A stretch of DNA of 42,334 nucleotides, taken from positions 1 through 42,334 of the forward strand of contig NZ_RDBR01000015.1 in assembly GCF_009663775.1 (NCBI RefSeq), written 5' to 3'. Of this stretch, positions 35,339-42,334 are shown piece by piece. This DNA is from Lactobacillus sp. 0.1XD8-4 (lineage in GTDB: Bacteria > Bacillota > Bacilli > Lactobacillales > Lactobacillaceae). The notes under the pieces were generated by a model. The model searched no databases, was not told the DNA's origin, and saw only the letters and a program-made list of their open reading frames with translations. The position numbers were made by a program, and so were the translations under genes. Each line of letters opens with the position of its first letter. Positions within the stretch are counted from its first letter, which is position 1.

Positions 35339-35367
35339 TTGCTTTTTAAAACAATGCCCGGTATAAT
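35339..35367 (+). promoter_or_regulatory. Promoter of the 43-residue gene
   Basis: TTGCTT (35339-35344) and a perfect TATAAT (35362-35367) spaced by 17 bases. Confidence 0.85.
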
Positions 35368-35414
35368 TGGAACGTTAATTAATTTACGTTTAATATTAAA
35401 GGAGGCATAGTCAC

Positions 35415-35546
35415 ATGCGTAAAGCACACCCATACGGCGTACAAGGCCGTCGCCCAATCGCTTCTAAGTATAAGCGAGCATTAAAAGAAAAGAAGATTGA
35501 AGCTATTCGTAAGTGGGCTAAGGAAAAGCCAGCTGATGAAAAGTAA
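35415..35546 (+). CDS. Small basic hypothetical protein, 43 residues
   Basis: A 43-codon ORF (starts MRKAHPYGVQGRRPIASKYK, ends PADEK) with AAAGGAGG nine bases before the ATG, a consensus promoter and a near-perfect terminator. The product is strongly basic (about a third Lys/Arg), with a Gly/Pro-rich N-terminal half and a charged helix-like C-terminal half, a composition like that of small ribosome- or nucleic-acid-binding proteins. Codons are of the well-expressed type. No family is recognised, and no function is claimed. The gene is too short for default ORF cut-offs. Confidence 0.82.
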   Translation: MRKAHPYGVQGRRPIASKYKRALKEKKIEAIRKWAKEKPADEK

Positions 35547-35558
35547 TAAAACTTTAGT

Positions 35559-35595
35559 GGGACTAGGATAATTTAGTTATCTTAGTCCCTTTTTC
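35559..35595 (+). terminator. Terminator after the 43-residue gene
   Basis: GGGACTAGGATAA pairs with TTATCTTAGTCCC (one wobble) around TTTAG, followed by T5-6. Confidence 0.9.
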
Positions 35596-35667
35596 TATAT
35601 AAAACAATTTAATGCAAAAAAAGAATATTAATCCATTATAAGTTATGATAAAATATTAAAGCGCTTT

Positions 35668-35681
35668 TGAAAGCGATATCA
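35668..35681 (+). promoter_or_regulatory. cre site before the organophosphate transporter
   Basis: TGAAAGCGATATCA matches all positions of the CcpA consensus TGWAANCGNTNWCA. It lies 14 bases after a TAAAAT (35649-35654) -10 candidate, where binding would repress transcription. Confidence 0.85.
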
Positions 35682-35702
35682 ATAATCAAAGAGGTGAGAA
35701 AT

Positions 35703-37055
35703 ATGTTCTCGTTTTTAAAACCTGCACCTGTAGCAGCGAAAAAAGTGCCGAGTGATAAGGTGGCTAGCTCATATCGTTGGCACCAGTTTGGGGTTTTGTT
35801 AGCAATTTGTATCGGTTATATTGGCTATTATGTTATTCGTTTAATTTTTACAACCGAACAAAATGAAATCATGAAGCAGTATGGTTTTACCACTGCAGAT
35901 GTTGGAATGGTTCTTTCGTGTTTTGGAATTGGTTATGGAATTTCTAAACTATTTATGGGAGCTTTGAGTGATAAGAGTAATACCAATCACTACTTGGCAA
36001 CCGGATTAATCGTTTCTGCTCTTTTGAACTTTGGATTAGGGGCAACTCGTAACCTTTACGTAATGATGATTTTAATGTTGGTTATGTCAATTGCTCAAGG
36101 AATGGGGGCAGCTGCTTGTCAACGTTCAGTTCAATTATGGTGGGGAAAGAAACACCGTGGAGCGATATACTCAATCTGGTCATCAGCCCATAATGCTGGT
36201 GCGTTTGTCTGTGTTGCAGTCGTTCAATTAGCAACGTTTATGTTTGCAGGATCAATTCCAGCAGTCTTTTATACTTCCTCGGTCGTTTCCTTAGTTATTG
36301 CAGCATTTGTTTTACTGGTTGGTGCTGATCGTCCGGTAAGTGTTGGTCTGCCTAGTATCTCTGAATACACTGGTGATGAAGTTGTGCTTGAAAATGGTGA
36401 TGAATCTGCTTCAGAAGAAACGAGCTTAACCCTTCCGCAAATCTTTGTTAAATATATCTTAACAAATAAGGTAGTGTGGGCGATTACATTAACATCCATG
36501 TCCTTATACCTAGTGCGTTACGGAATTATGAGCTGGATTCCAAGCTACTTAGTTGAATCAAAGGGTTTTACAACCAACTTTGCTAAATGGCTTGTCGGAA
36601 TTTTTGAATTAGCTGCAGTTCCTGGTGTAATTATTATGGGAGCAATTTCTGATGCCCTAAAAGGTCGGCGTGCAATTGTATGTATTATATGTGTAATCGG
36701 CTTATTTGTATGTTTAACCACGTACTTTTTCAGCGCAAATCATGCATTGATTGTAACAGTATTATTTATTATGGGGACCCTGATTTATGCACCATTAACA
36801 TTAGTCGGACTAATGGTTAATGAAGCTGTACCAAAGTTTGCTGTTGGTTCTTCAACTGGATTTATGGGCTTTTTTCAATATATATTTGGTGAGACATTAG
36901 CAACAGCGTTAATTGGGATTTTGGTTTCTAAGTACGGCTGGCTTGCAAGTAATATTGTTTTATATGCCGCATCGACGTTAGCGTTGCTATTATTAATTTA
37001 TATTCTTATTGCAGAACGTCATGCCGAAAAAATTGCTGATTCAAGTAAAGATTAA
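35703..37055 (+). CDS. Organophosphate:phosphate antiporter (GlpT/UhpT family)
   Basis: A 450-residue, 12-helix MFS transporter of the OPA family. The two substrate-phosphate arginines of the family appear to be kept: one in GYYVIRLIF near residue 46 and one in YLVRYGIMSWIPSYL near residue 275. A central hydrophilic loop rich in Glu/Ser lies near residues 205-235. It should import glycerol-3-phosphate or a hexose phosphate in exchange for Pi. I start at ATG 35703 after AGAGGTGAG, which leaves the cre site in the leader. It is a single-gene unit with its own strong terminator. The exact substrate cannot be told from sequence. Confidence 0.88.
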   Translation: MFSFLKPAPVAAKKVPSDKVASSYRWHQFGVLLAICIGYIGYYVIRLIFTTEQNEIMKQYGFTTADVGMVLSCFGIGYGISKLFMGALSDKSNTNHYLATGLIVSALLNFGLGATRNLYVMMILMLVMSIAQGMGAAACQRSVQLWWGKKHRGAIYSIWSSAHNAGAFVCVAVVQLATFMFAGSIPAVFYTSSVVSLVIAAFVLLVGADRPVSVGLPSISEYTGDEVVLENGDESASEETSLTLPQIFVKYILTNKVVWAITLTSMSLYLVRYGIMSWIPSYLVESKGFTTNFAKWLVGIFELAAVPGVIIMGAISDALKGRRAIVCIICVIGLFVCLTTYFFSANHALIVTVLFIMGTLIYAPLTLVGLMVNEAVPKFAVGSSTGFMGFFQYIFGETLATALIGILVSKYGWLASNIVLYAASTLALLLLIYILIAERHAEKIADSSKD

Positions 37056-37134
37056 TTAGAAGCAGGCAGTAATTAGGAAGAAATCGTCTTACGGTTGCTT
37101 TCCTTGATTAGCCTTTGTCATATTCAAAAACGAA

Positions 37135-37172
37135 AAAATGGTTGCGGAAAAATACATTCCGCAACCATTTTT
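37135..37172 (+). terminator. Terminator after the OPA transporter
   Basis: AAAATGGTTGCGGAA and TTCCGCAACCATTTT form a perfect 15-bp stem followed by T. Confidence 0.9.
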
Positions 37173-37183
37173 AATTAAGATAT

Positions 37184-37210
37184 AAAAAAGCAGAGGAACG
37201 AATCCTCTGC
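37184..37210 (-). terminator. Terminator of tRNA-Arg
   Basis: Minus strand GCAGAGGA-TTCGT-TCCTCTGC followed by T6, starting six bases after the tRNA 3' end. Confidence 0.9.
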
Positions 37211-37215
37211 AGATA

Positions 37216-37287
37216 TGCGCCCCCCGAGAGTCGAACTCGGATCTCGAGAACCGGAATCTCACGTGCGATCCATTACACTAAGGGCGC
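37216..37287 (-). tRNA. tRNA-Arg (anticodon CCG)
   Basis: A full cloverleaf can be drawn on the minus strand. Acceptor GCGCCCT pairs with GGGGCGC (one wobble), the D arm is GTGT/GCAC, the anticodon arm is TGAGA-TTCCGGT-TCTCG with CCG in the loop, and the T arm is CCGAG-TTCGACT-CTCGG. The discriminator is A at 37216. The CCA end is not encoded and must be added by the nucleotidyltransferase. It reads CGG arginine codons. It is an isolated tRNA gene with its own terminator. Confidence 0.95.
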
Positions 37288-37388
37288 GTCAACAGATATT
37301 ATGATATCTTAATCGAGATAAAAATGCAAGTATTATTTGAAATTTTTAATCAAAATAACGCTTACATCAGAAAAATGTTGTTATTGAA

Positions 37389-37416
37389 TAGACAATTTTT
37401 TTGAAGATGGTATCAT
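37389..37416 (+). promoter_or_regulatory. Probable gap promoter
   Basis: TAGACA (37389-37394) and TATCAT (37411-37416) with a 16-base spacer, each one base off consensus. It implies a leader of about 130 nucleotides before gap. Confidence 0.6.
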
Positions 37417-37437
37417 AAGTATCGTAGGAGTTGTATA

Positions 37438-37513
37438 TTGCTTAGACCTTACCACTACGTCACTTACAATGGTTGAGAGTTGCGATGCTGATGTAATGTG
37501 ATAAACTAAGCAA
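37438..37513 (+). promoter_or_regulatory. Structured gap 5' leader
   Basis: TTGCTTAG (37438-37445) is perfectly complementary to CTAAGCAA (37506-37513). Inside it TCAC-TTACA (37460-37468) pairs with TGTAA-T-GTGA (37492-37501) with a single bulged base. The nested helices enclose a 23-base apical region and end about 40 bases before the gap start. The role is unknown. Confidence 0.5.
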
Positions 37514-37553
37514 GTACACTAATTATGTTTTTCCTAAAGGAGGAATTTGCAGT

Positions 37554-38561
37554 ATGACTGTAAAAATTGGTATTAACGGTTTTGGCCGTATTGGTCGTTT
37601 AGCATTTCGTCGGATTCACGAACTCAACACAGATGACATTGAAGTTGTTGCAATCAACGATTTGACTACTCCTTCCATGTTGGCATACTTACTTAAGTAT
37701 GACTCAACTCATGGTAAGTTCCCAGGTGAAGTTACAGCTACTGATACTGGTATTGTTGTTGATGGTAAGGAATACCCTGTATATGCTGAACGTGATGCTC
37801 GTAACATTCCTTGGGTAAAGAACGATGGTGTTGACTTTGTCCTTGAATGTACTGGTTTCTACACTTCTGCTGAAAAGTCACAAGCACACATTGACGCTGG
37901 TGCAAAGCGTGTATTGATTTCAGCACCTGCTGGTAACATCCCAACTGTTGTTCCTGGTGTTAACCTTGATACTTTGAACAAGGACGATGTTATTGTTTCA
38001 GCTGGTTCATGTACTACTAGCTGCTTGGCACCAATGGCTAAGGTCTTAAATGACGAATTTGGTGTTAAGGTTGGTACTATGACTACTATCCACGCATTTA
38101 CTTCTACTCAAGCTATCCTTGATGGCCCTCGTGGTAAGAAGATGCGTAACAACCGTACTGCAAGTGTAAACACTATTCCTCACTCAAGTGGTGCTGCTAA
38201 GGCTATTGGTTTAGTTATTCCTGAATTAAACGGTAAGCTTTCAGGTCACGCACAACGTGTTGGTGTTGTTGACGGTTCATTAACTGAACTTGTTTCTATC
38301 TTAGACAAGAAGGTTACTGTTGACCAAATCAACGATGCTATGAAGAAGGCTACTAACCCAGCATTCGGTTACACTGAAGATCCAATTGTTTCAACTGATA
38401 TTATCGGTTCAACATACGGTTCAGTATTCGATCCTTCCCAAACTGAAATTATGGAAGGTGACGATGGTTCACAATTAGTTAAGACTGTTGCTTGGTACGA
38501 CAACGAATACGGCTTCACTAGCAACATGATTCGGACTTTGCTTCACTTTGCTACTCTTTAA
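37554..38561 (+). CDS. gap: Glyceraldehyde-3-phosphate dehydrogenase
   Basis: A 335-residue NAD-dependent enzyme converting glyceraldehyde-3-phosphate to 1,3-bisphosphoglycerate, the first payoff step of both glycolysis and the phosphoketolase pathway. NAD-binding [13 protein letters not shown] lies at residues 6-18, and the active cysteine in [12 protein letters not shown] near 152-163 (most homologues have CTTN, here CTTS). [10 protein letters not shown] and WYDNEYGF are also kept. Codon use is extremely biased (GGT, GTT, CGT, AAC), as in the most highly expressed genes. AAAGGAGGAA precedes the ATG. cggR, which usually heads this cluster, is absent. Confidence 0.98.
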   Translation: MTVKIGINGFGRIGRLAFRRIHELNTDDIEVVAINDLTTPSMLAYLLKYDSTHGKFPGEVTATDTGIVVDGKEYPVYAERDARNIPWVKNDGVDFVLECTGFYTSAEKSQAHIDAGAKRVLISAPAGNIPTVVPGVNLDTLNKDDVIVSAGSCTTSCLAPMAKVLNDEFGVKVGTMTTIHAFTSTQAILDGPRGKKMRNNRTASVNTIPHSSGAAKAIGLVIPELNGKLSGHAQRVGVVDGSLTELVSILDKKVTVDQINDAMKKATNPAFGYTEDPIVSTDIIGSTYGSVFDPSQTEIMEGDDGSQLVKTVAWYDNEYGFTSNMIRTLLHFATL

Positions 38562-38592
38562 TTTGAAGTAACAAGTTGAATTAATTGATTTA

Positions 38593-38626
38593 AGGTGGGA
38601 GGAGGAATACTCCGCCCGCCTTTTTT
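38593..38626 (+). terminator. Terminator between gap and pgk
   Basis: AAGGTGGGAGGAG pairs with CTCCGCCCGCCTT (one mismatch, one wobble), followed by T6. It lies within the gap-pgk cluster and ends 27 bases before pgk, so it should reduce or stop read-through. Confidence 0.88.
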
Positions 38627-38653
38627 CATCAAGAGAAGAGGAGACATAATACA

Positions 38654-39859
38654 ATGGCTAAATTGACTGTTGAAGACCTTCCTTTAGAAGGCAAGAAAGT
38701 ATTAATGCGTGTTGACTTTAATGTTCCAATTAAAGATGGTGTTGTGGGTGACGATAACCGGATCGTTGCAGCTTTACCAACAATTAAATACGTTATTGAC
38801 CATGGTGGCCGGGCAATCTTATTCTCACACCTTGGTCGGATTAAGAAAGAAGAAGATAAGCCAGGACTTTCACTTCGTCCAGTTGCAGAACGTCTTTCTA
38901 ACCTATTAAACAAGCCAGTAACATTTGTTCCAGTTACTGAAGGAAAGCAACTAGAAGATGCTATCGATAACATGAAGAATGGCGATGTTTTGCTTGTTCA
39001 AAATACTCGTTACGAAGATGTTAAGGATGGCGAATATGTAAAGCGTGAATCTGGTAATGATCCTGAATTAGGGAAGTACTGGGCTTCACTTGGCGATGTA
39101 TTTGTAAACGATGCATTTGGTACTGCTCACCGTAAGCACGCATCAAATGTTGGTATTGCTACAAATATGCCAGGCAAGGCAGCGGCTGGTTACTTGATGG
39201 AAAAGGAAATCAAGTTCTTAGGTGATGCTGTTGATAATCCAGAACGTCCATTTGTTGCTATTCTTGGTGGTGCAAAGGTTTCTGATAAGATTGGTGTTAT
39301 TGATAACCTTCTTGAAAAAGCTGATAAGATTATTATCGGTGGTGGAATGGCTTACACATTCTATGCTGCTAAGGGGATCAAGGTTGGTAACTCACTTGTT
39401 GAAAAGGACAAGATTGAGGTTGCCAAGCAGATCTTAGACAAGGCTGGCGATAAGTTAGTCTTACCAATCGACAATGTTGTTGCTGACAAGTTTAATAACG
39501 ATGCTGATACTAAGGTAGTAGAAGGCGATATTGACGATGGCTGGATGGCTCTTGATATTGGTCCTAAGTCTGTTGAAGAATTTGAAAATGTTTTAAAGGA
39601 TGCTAAGACTGTTGTTTGGAATGGACCAATGGGTGTATTCGAAATGCCTAACTTTGCTAAGGGAACTCTAGAAATTGGTAAGTTCCTTGGTACATTATCA
39701 GATGCAACTACGATTGTCGGTGGTGGTGACTCAACTGCTGCTGTTAAAGAATTAGGCGTTGCAGATAAGCTTACTCACATTTCAACTGGTGGTGGAGCAT
39801 CATTGACCTACCTTGAAGGTAAGGAATTACCAGGAATTGCTGCAATTTCTGAAAAGTAA
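38654..39859 (+). CDS. pgk: Phosphoglycerate kinase
   Basis: A 401-residue two-domain kinase making ATP and 3-phosphoglycerate from 1,3-bisphosphoglycerate. The N-terminal signature [14 protein letters not shown] lies near residues 15-28, the substrate-binding SHLGRIKK near 57-64, the hinge NGPMGVFE near 319-326, and [13 protein letters not shown] near 356-368. Codons are strongly optimised, like gap. AGAGGAGAC precedes the ATG. It lies downstream of the gap terminator, and I see no clear promoter in the short gap, so it may depend on read-through or on a promoter inside gap. Confidence 0.98.
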   Translation: MAKLTVEDLPLEGKKVLMRVDFNVPIKDGVVGDDNRIVAALPTIKYVIDHGGRAILFSHLGRIKKEEDKPGLSLRPVAERLSNLLNKPVTFVPVTEGKQLEDAIDNMKNGDVLLVQNTRYEDVKDGEYVKRESGNDPELGKYWASLGDVFVNDAFGTAHRKHASNVGIATNMPGKAAAGYLMEKEIKFLGDAVDNPERPFVAILGGAKVSDKIGVIDNLLEKADKIIIGGGMAYTFYAAKGIKVGNSLVEKDKIEVAKQILDKAGDKLVLPIDNVVADKFNNDADTKVVEGDIDDGWMALDIGPKSVEEFENVLKDAKTVVWNGPMGVFEMPNFAKGTLEIGKFLGTLSDATTIVGGGDSTAAVKELGVADKLTHISTGGGASLTYLEGKELPGIAAISEK

Positions 39860-39895
39860 GCATAGGTAGCTTGCTGTCTGCGCATAAATTAACGG

Positions 39896-39933
39896 GGCTG
39901 GGAAAAAACTTTAGTTTTTTCACCAGCCTTTTT
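39896..39933 (+). terminator. Terminator between pgk and tpiA
   Basis: GGCTGG-G-AAAAAAC, TTTA, GTTTTTT-CA-CCAGCC followed by T5. The GGCTGGGAAAAAACT part recurs after eno at 42261. Confidence 0.9.
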
Positions 39934-40067
39934 CGGTCTGTGAATCTTATAAAGTTTAATTGCAGAAGATAACCGTAAGGCTCAGTTCTAAGTACGAACG
40001 ATGATTATAATTACAGCTCTAGCTAAGTCAACTATCTTGCTGAGAAGTTTTTTAGGAGGTGCGAGTA

Positions 40068-40817
40068 ATGAGAGTACCGATTATTGCTGGAAATTGGAAA
40101 ATGAATAAAGATGTCCAAGAGGCAGTCTCATTTGTTAATCAAATTAAAGATCATTTGCCACCAGCAAGCCAGCTTGAAACAGCCCTTGCAGCGCCGACGC
40201 TTTGTTTAGTGCCAATGGTAAAGGCTGCTGGTGGCTCCCCATTAAAGATAATGGCGGAAAATTGTTATTATAAAGATAGGGGAGCGTATACTGGCGAAAC
40301 TAGCCCGTATGCTTTATATCAAGCAGGAATTCATCATGTTATCTTAGGACATTCTGAACGGAGAACATATTTTCACGAAACAGATGAGTTAATCAATAAG
40401 AAGGTTAAAGCGGCTTTGCAAAATGGATTATGCCCAATTGTATGTTGTGATGATACGATGGGACGCCGGATAGCAGGGAAAAAGGTTCACTGGGTAGTCA
40501 GTAGGATTTTAGCGGACCTCCACGGATTATCTAATGACGAAATATGTCATGTAACGATTGCCTATGAACCAAGTTGGGCAATCGGAACTGGTGAGAGCGC
40601 TGATCCAGAGCAAGCGGCAGAAGGATGTTACCTAATTCGACAAACGATTAGTGATATGTATGGCGATGCAGTTGCTAATAATGTCCGTATCCTTTATGGG
40701 GGCAGTGTTACAAATACTAATATCAATGCGCTGATGGCTAAAGCAGATATTGATGGGGTACTTGTCGGAACCGCTAGCTTAGATCCGCAAACATTTTTAC
40801 AATTAGTTCACCATTAG
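40068..40817 (+). CDS. tpiA: Triosephosphate isomerase, divergent
   Basis: A 249-residue TIM-barrel enzyme interconverting dihydroxyacetone phosphate and glyceraldehyde-3-phosphate. Lys11 (AGNWKMN), His95 (GHSERR) and the catalytic base Glu167 (AYEPSWAIGTG) are all in place, and the phosphate loop ILYGGSV is kept. Several otherwise steady positions differ: AENCYY instead of AQN near residue 63, and CCDDT instead of CVGET near 126. Codons include AGA, AGG, CGG and CGA, unlike gap, pgk and eno. Start ATG 40068 has AGGAGGT seven bases upstream. A TATAAT at 40006-40011 may be its own -10. Confidence 0.93.
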   Translation: MRVPIIAGNWKMNKDVQEAVSFVNQIKDHLPPASQLETALAAPTLCLVPMVKAAGGSPLKIMAENCYYKDRGAYTGETSPYALYQAGIHHVILGHSERRTYFHETDELINKKVKAALQNGLCPIVCCDDTMGRRIAGKKVHWVVSRILADLHGLSNDEICHVTIAYEPSWAIGTGESADPEQAAEGCYLIRQTISDMYGDAVANNVRILYGGSVTNTNINALMAKADIDGVLVGTASLDPQTFLQLVHH

Positions 40818-40829
40818 CTTGTTAAATGC

Positions 40830-42230
<1,401 letters not shown>

Positions 42231-42260
42231 TCTTAGAATAAATCTCTAAGAGTTTATAGA

Positions 42261-42334
42261 GGCTGGGAAAAAACTCCTAGTTGAAAATAAAAATCCGTAC
42301 AATGAATTCTACAAAGATTCATTGTACGGATTTT
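42261..42334 (+). terminator. Post-eno element with perfect hairpin
   Basis: GGCTGGGAAAAAACT (from 42261) is followed by a perfect 18-bp hairpin: AAAATCCGTACAATGAAT (42290-42307), a nine-base loop, and ATTCATTGTACGGATTTT (42317-42334). It reaches the window edge, so the tail cannot be seen. It is probably the eno terminator. Confidence 0.7.

Noticed and set aside
37290-37553. Remnant of cggR upstream of gap
   Set aside because: No helix-turn-helix or sugar-binding coding similarity was seen in any frame; the stretch looks like a promoter plus structured leader.
38629-38973. 114-residue minus-strand ORF
   Set aside because: Antisense shadow created by the strongly biased codons of pgk.

Overview
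The window is a chromosomal segment of a low-GC Gram-positive lactic acid bacterium. It most resembles a heterofermentative Lactobacillaceae member, probably the Limosilactobacillus reuteri group; this species call is from recognition of protein sequence and gene order, not a database search. Supporting signs are AGGAGG-type ribosome binding sites, the comFA-comFC-hpf-secA-prfB and hprK-lgt-gpsA-galU ... uvrBA-rapZ-yvcK-whiA-clpP-gap-pgk-tpiA-eno order typical of the group, HPr kinase, cre-like sites, and CtsR and LexA-type operators. Almost all of it is backbone. I see no insertion sequence, prophage or CRISPR array.

Layout. 1-2004: self-regulated MarR repressor plus MFS drug exporter. 2064-4764: yigZ, diverging from the competence genes comFA and comFC. 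4792-9951: hpf, secA, prfB (with its programmed +1 frameshift), a PspC-domain protein and a YvlD-like membrane protein. 9966-13770: hprK, lgt, gpsA, galU. 13908-16926 (minus): the lactate-oxidation operon lutABC. 17132-20542: trxB, a hot-dog thioesterase and phosphoglucomutase. 20595-23130: an AT-rich sugar cassette with a LacI repressor diverging from a GRP-family sugar transporter and a HAD phosphatase, with a perfect operator between them. 23152-24281: an HD-domain nucleotidase and a small membrane protein. 24308-29333: uvrB and uvrA behind a LexA-like box. 29342-30939: a SteT-like serine/threonine exchanger behind a serine-rich leader peptide and attenuator. 31132-34023: rapZ-yvcK-whiA. 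34113-35595: clpP and two small-protein genes. 35668-37287: a cre-controlled organophosphate transporter and tRNA-Arg(CCG). 37389-42334: the glycolytic genes gap, pgk, tpiA and eno, each separated by its own terminator or promoter.

The strongest unusual signal is at 29342-29577. A complete promoter is followed by a 23-codon ORF with seven Ser codons and three mutually exclusive RNA helices ending in an intrinsic terminator, directly before the serine/threonine exchanger. It has the full logic of trp/his-type leader-peptide attenuation, applied to serine, in a lineage where T-boxes are the usual device. Other notable items: a hairpin placed exactly between the Shine-Dalgarno and the start of lutA; a structured 5' leader on gap in a locus that lacks cggR; a CIRCE-like element plus a perfect CtsR box at clpP; two small-protein transcription units (37 and 43 codons) between clpP and the transporter; a divergent tpiA with ordinary codon use beside highly optimised gap, pgk and eno; and long palindromic intergenic elements.

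Physiologically the segment links central carbon flow (gap-pgk-tpiA-eno, pgcA, galU, the transporters) with its sensor HprK and cre-like sites, cell-envelope supply (gpsA, lgt, galU, rapZ/yvcK), protein export (secA), translation control (prfB, hpf), DNA repair and uptake (uvrBA, comF), and redox balance (trxB, lutABC).
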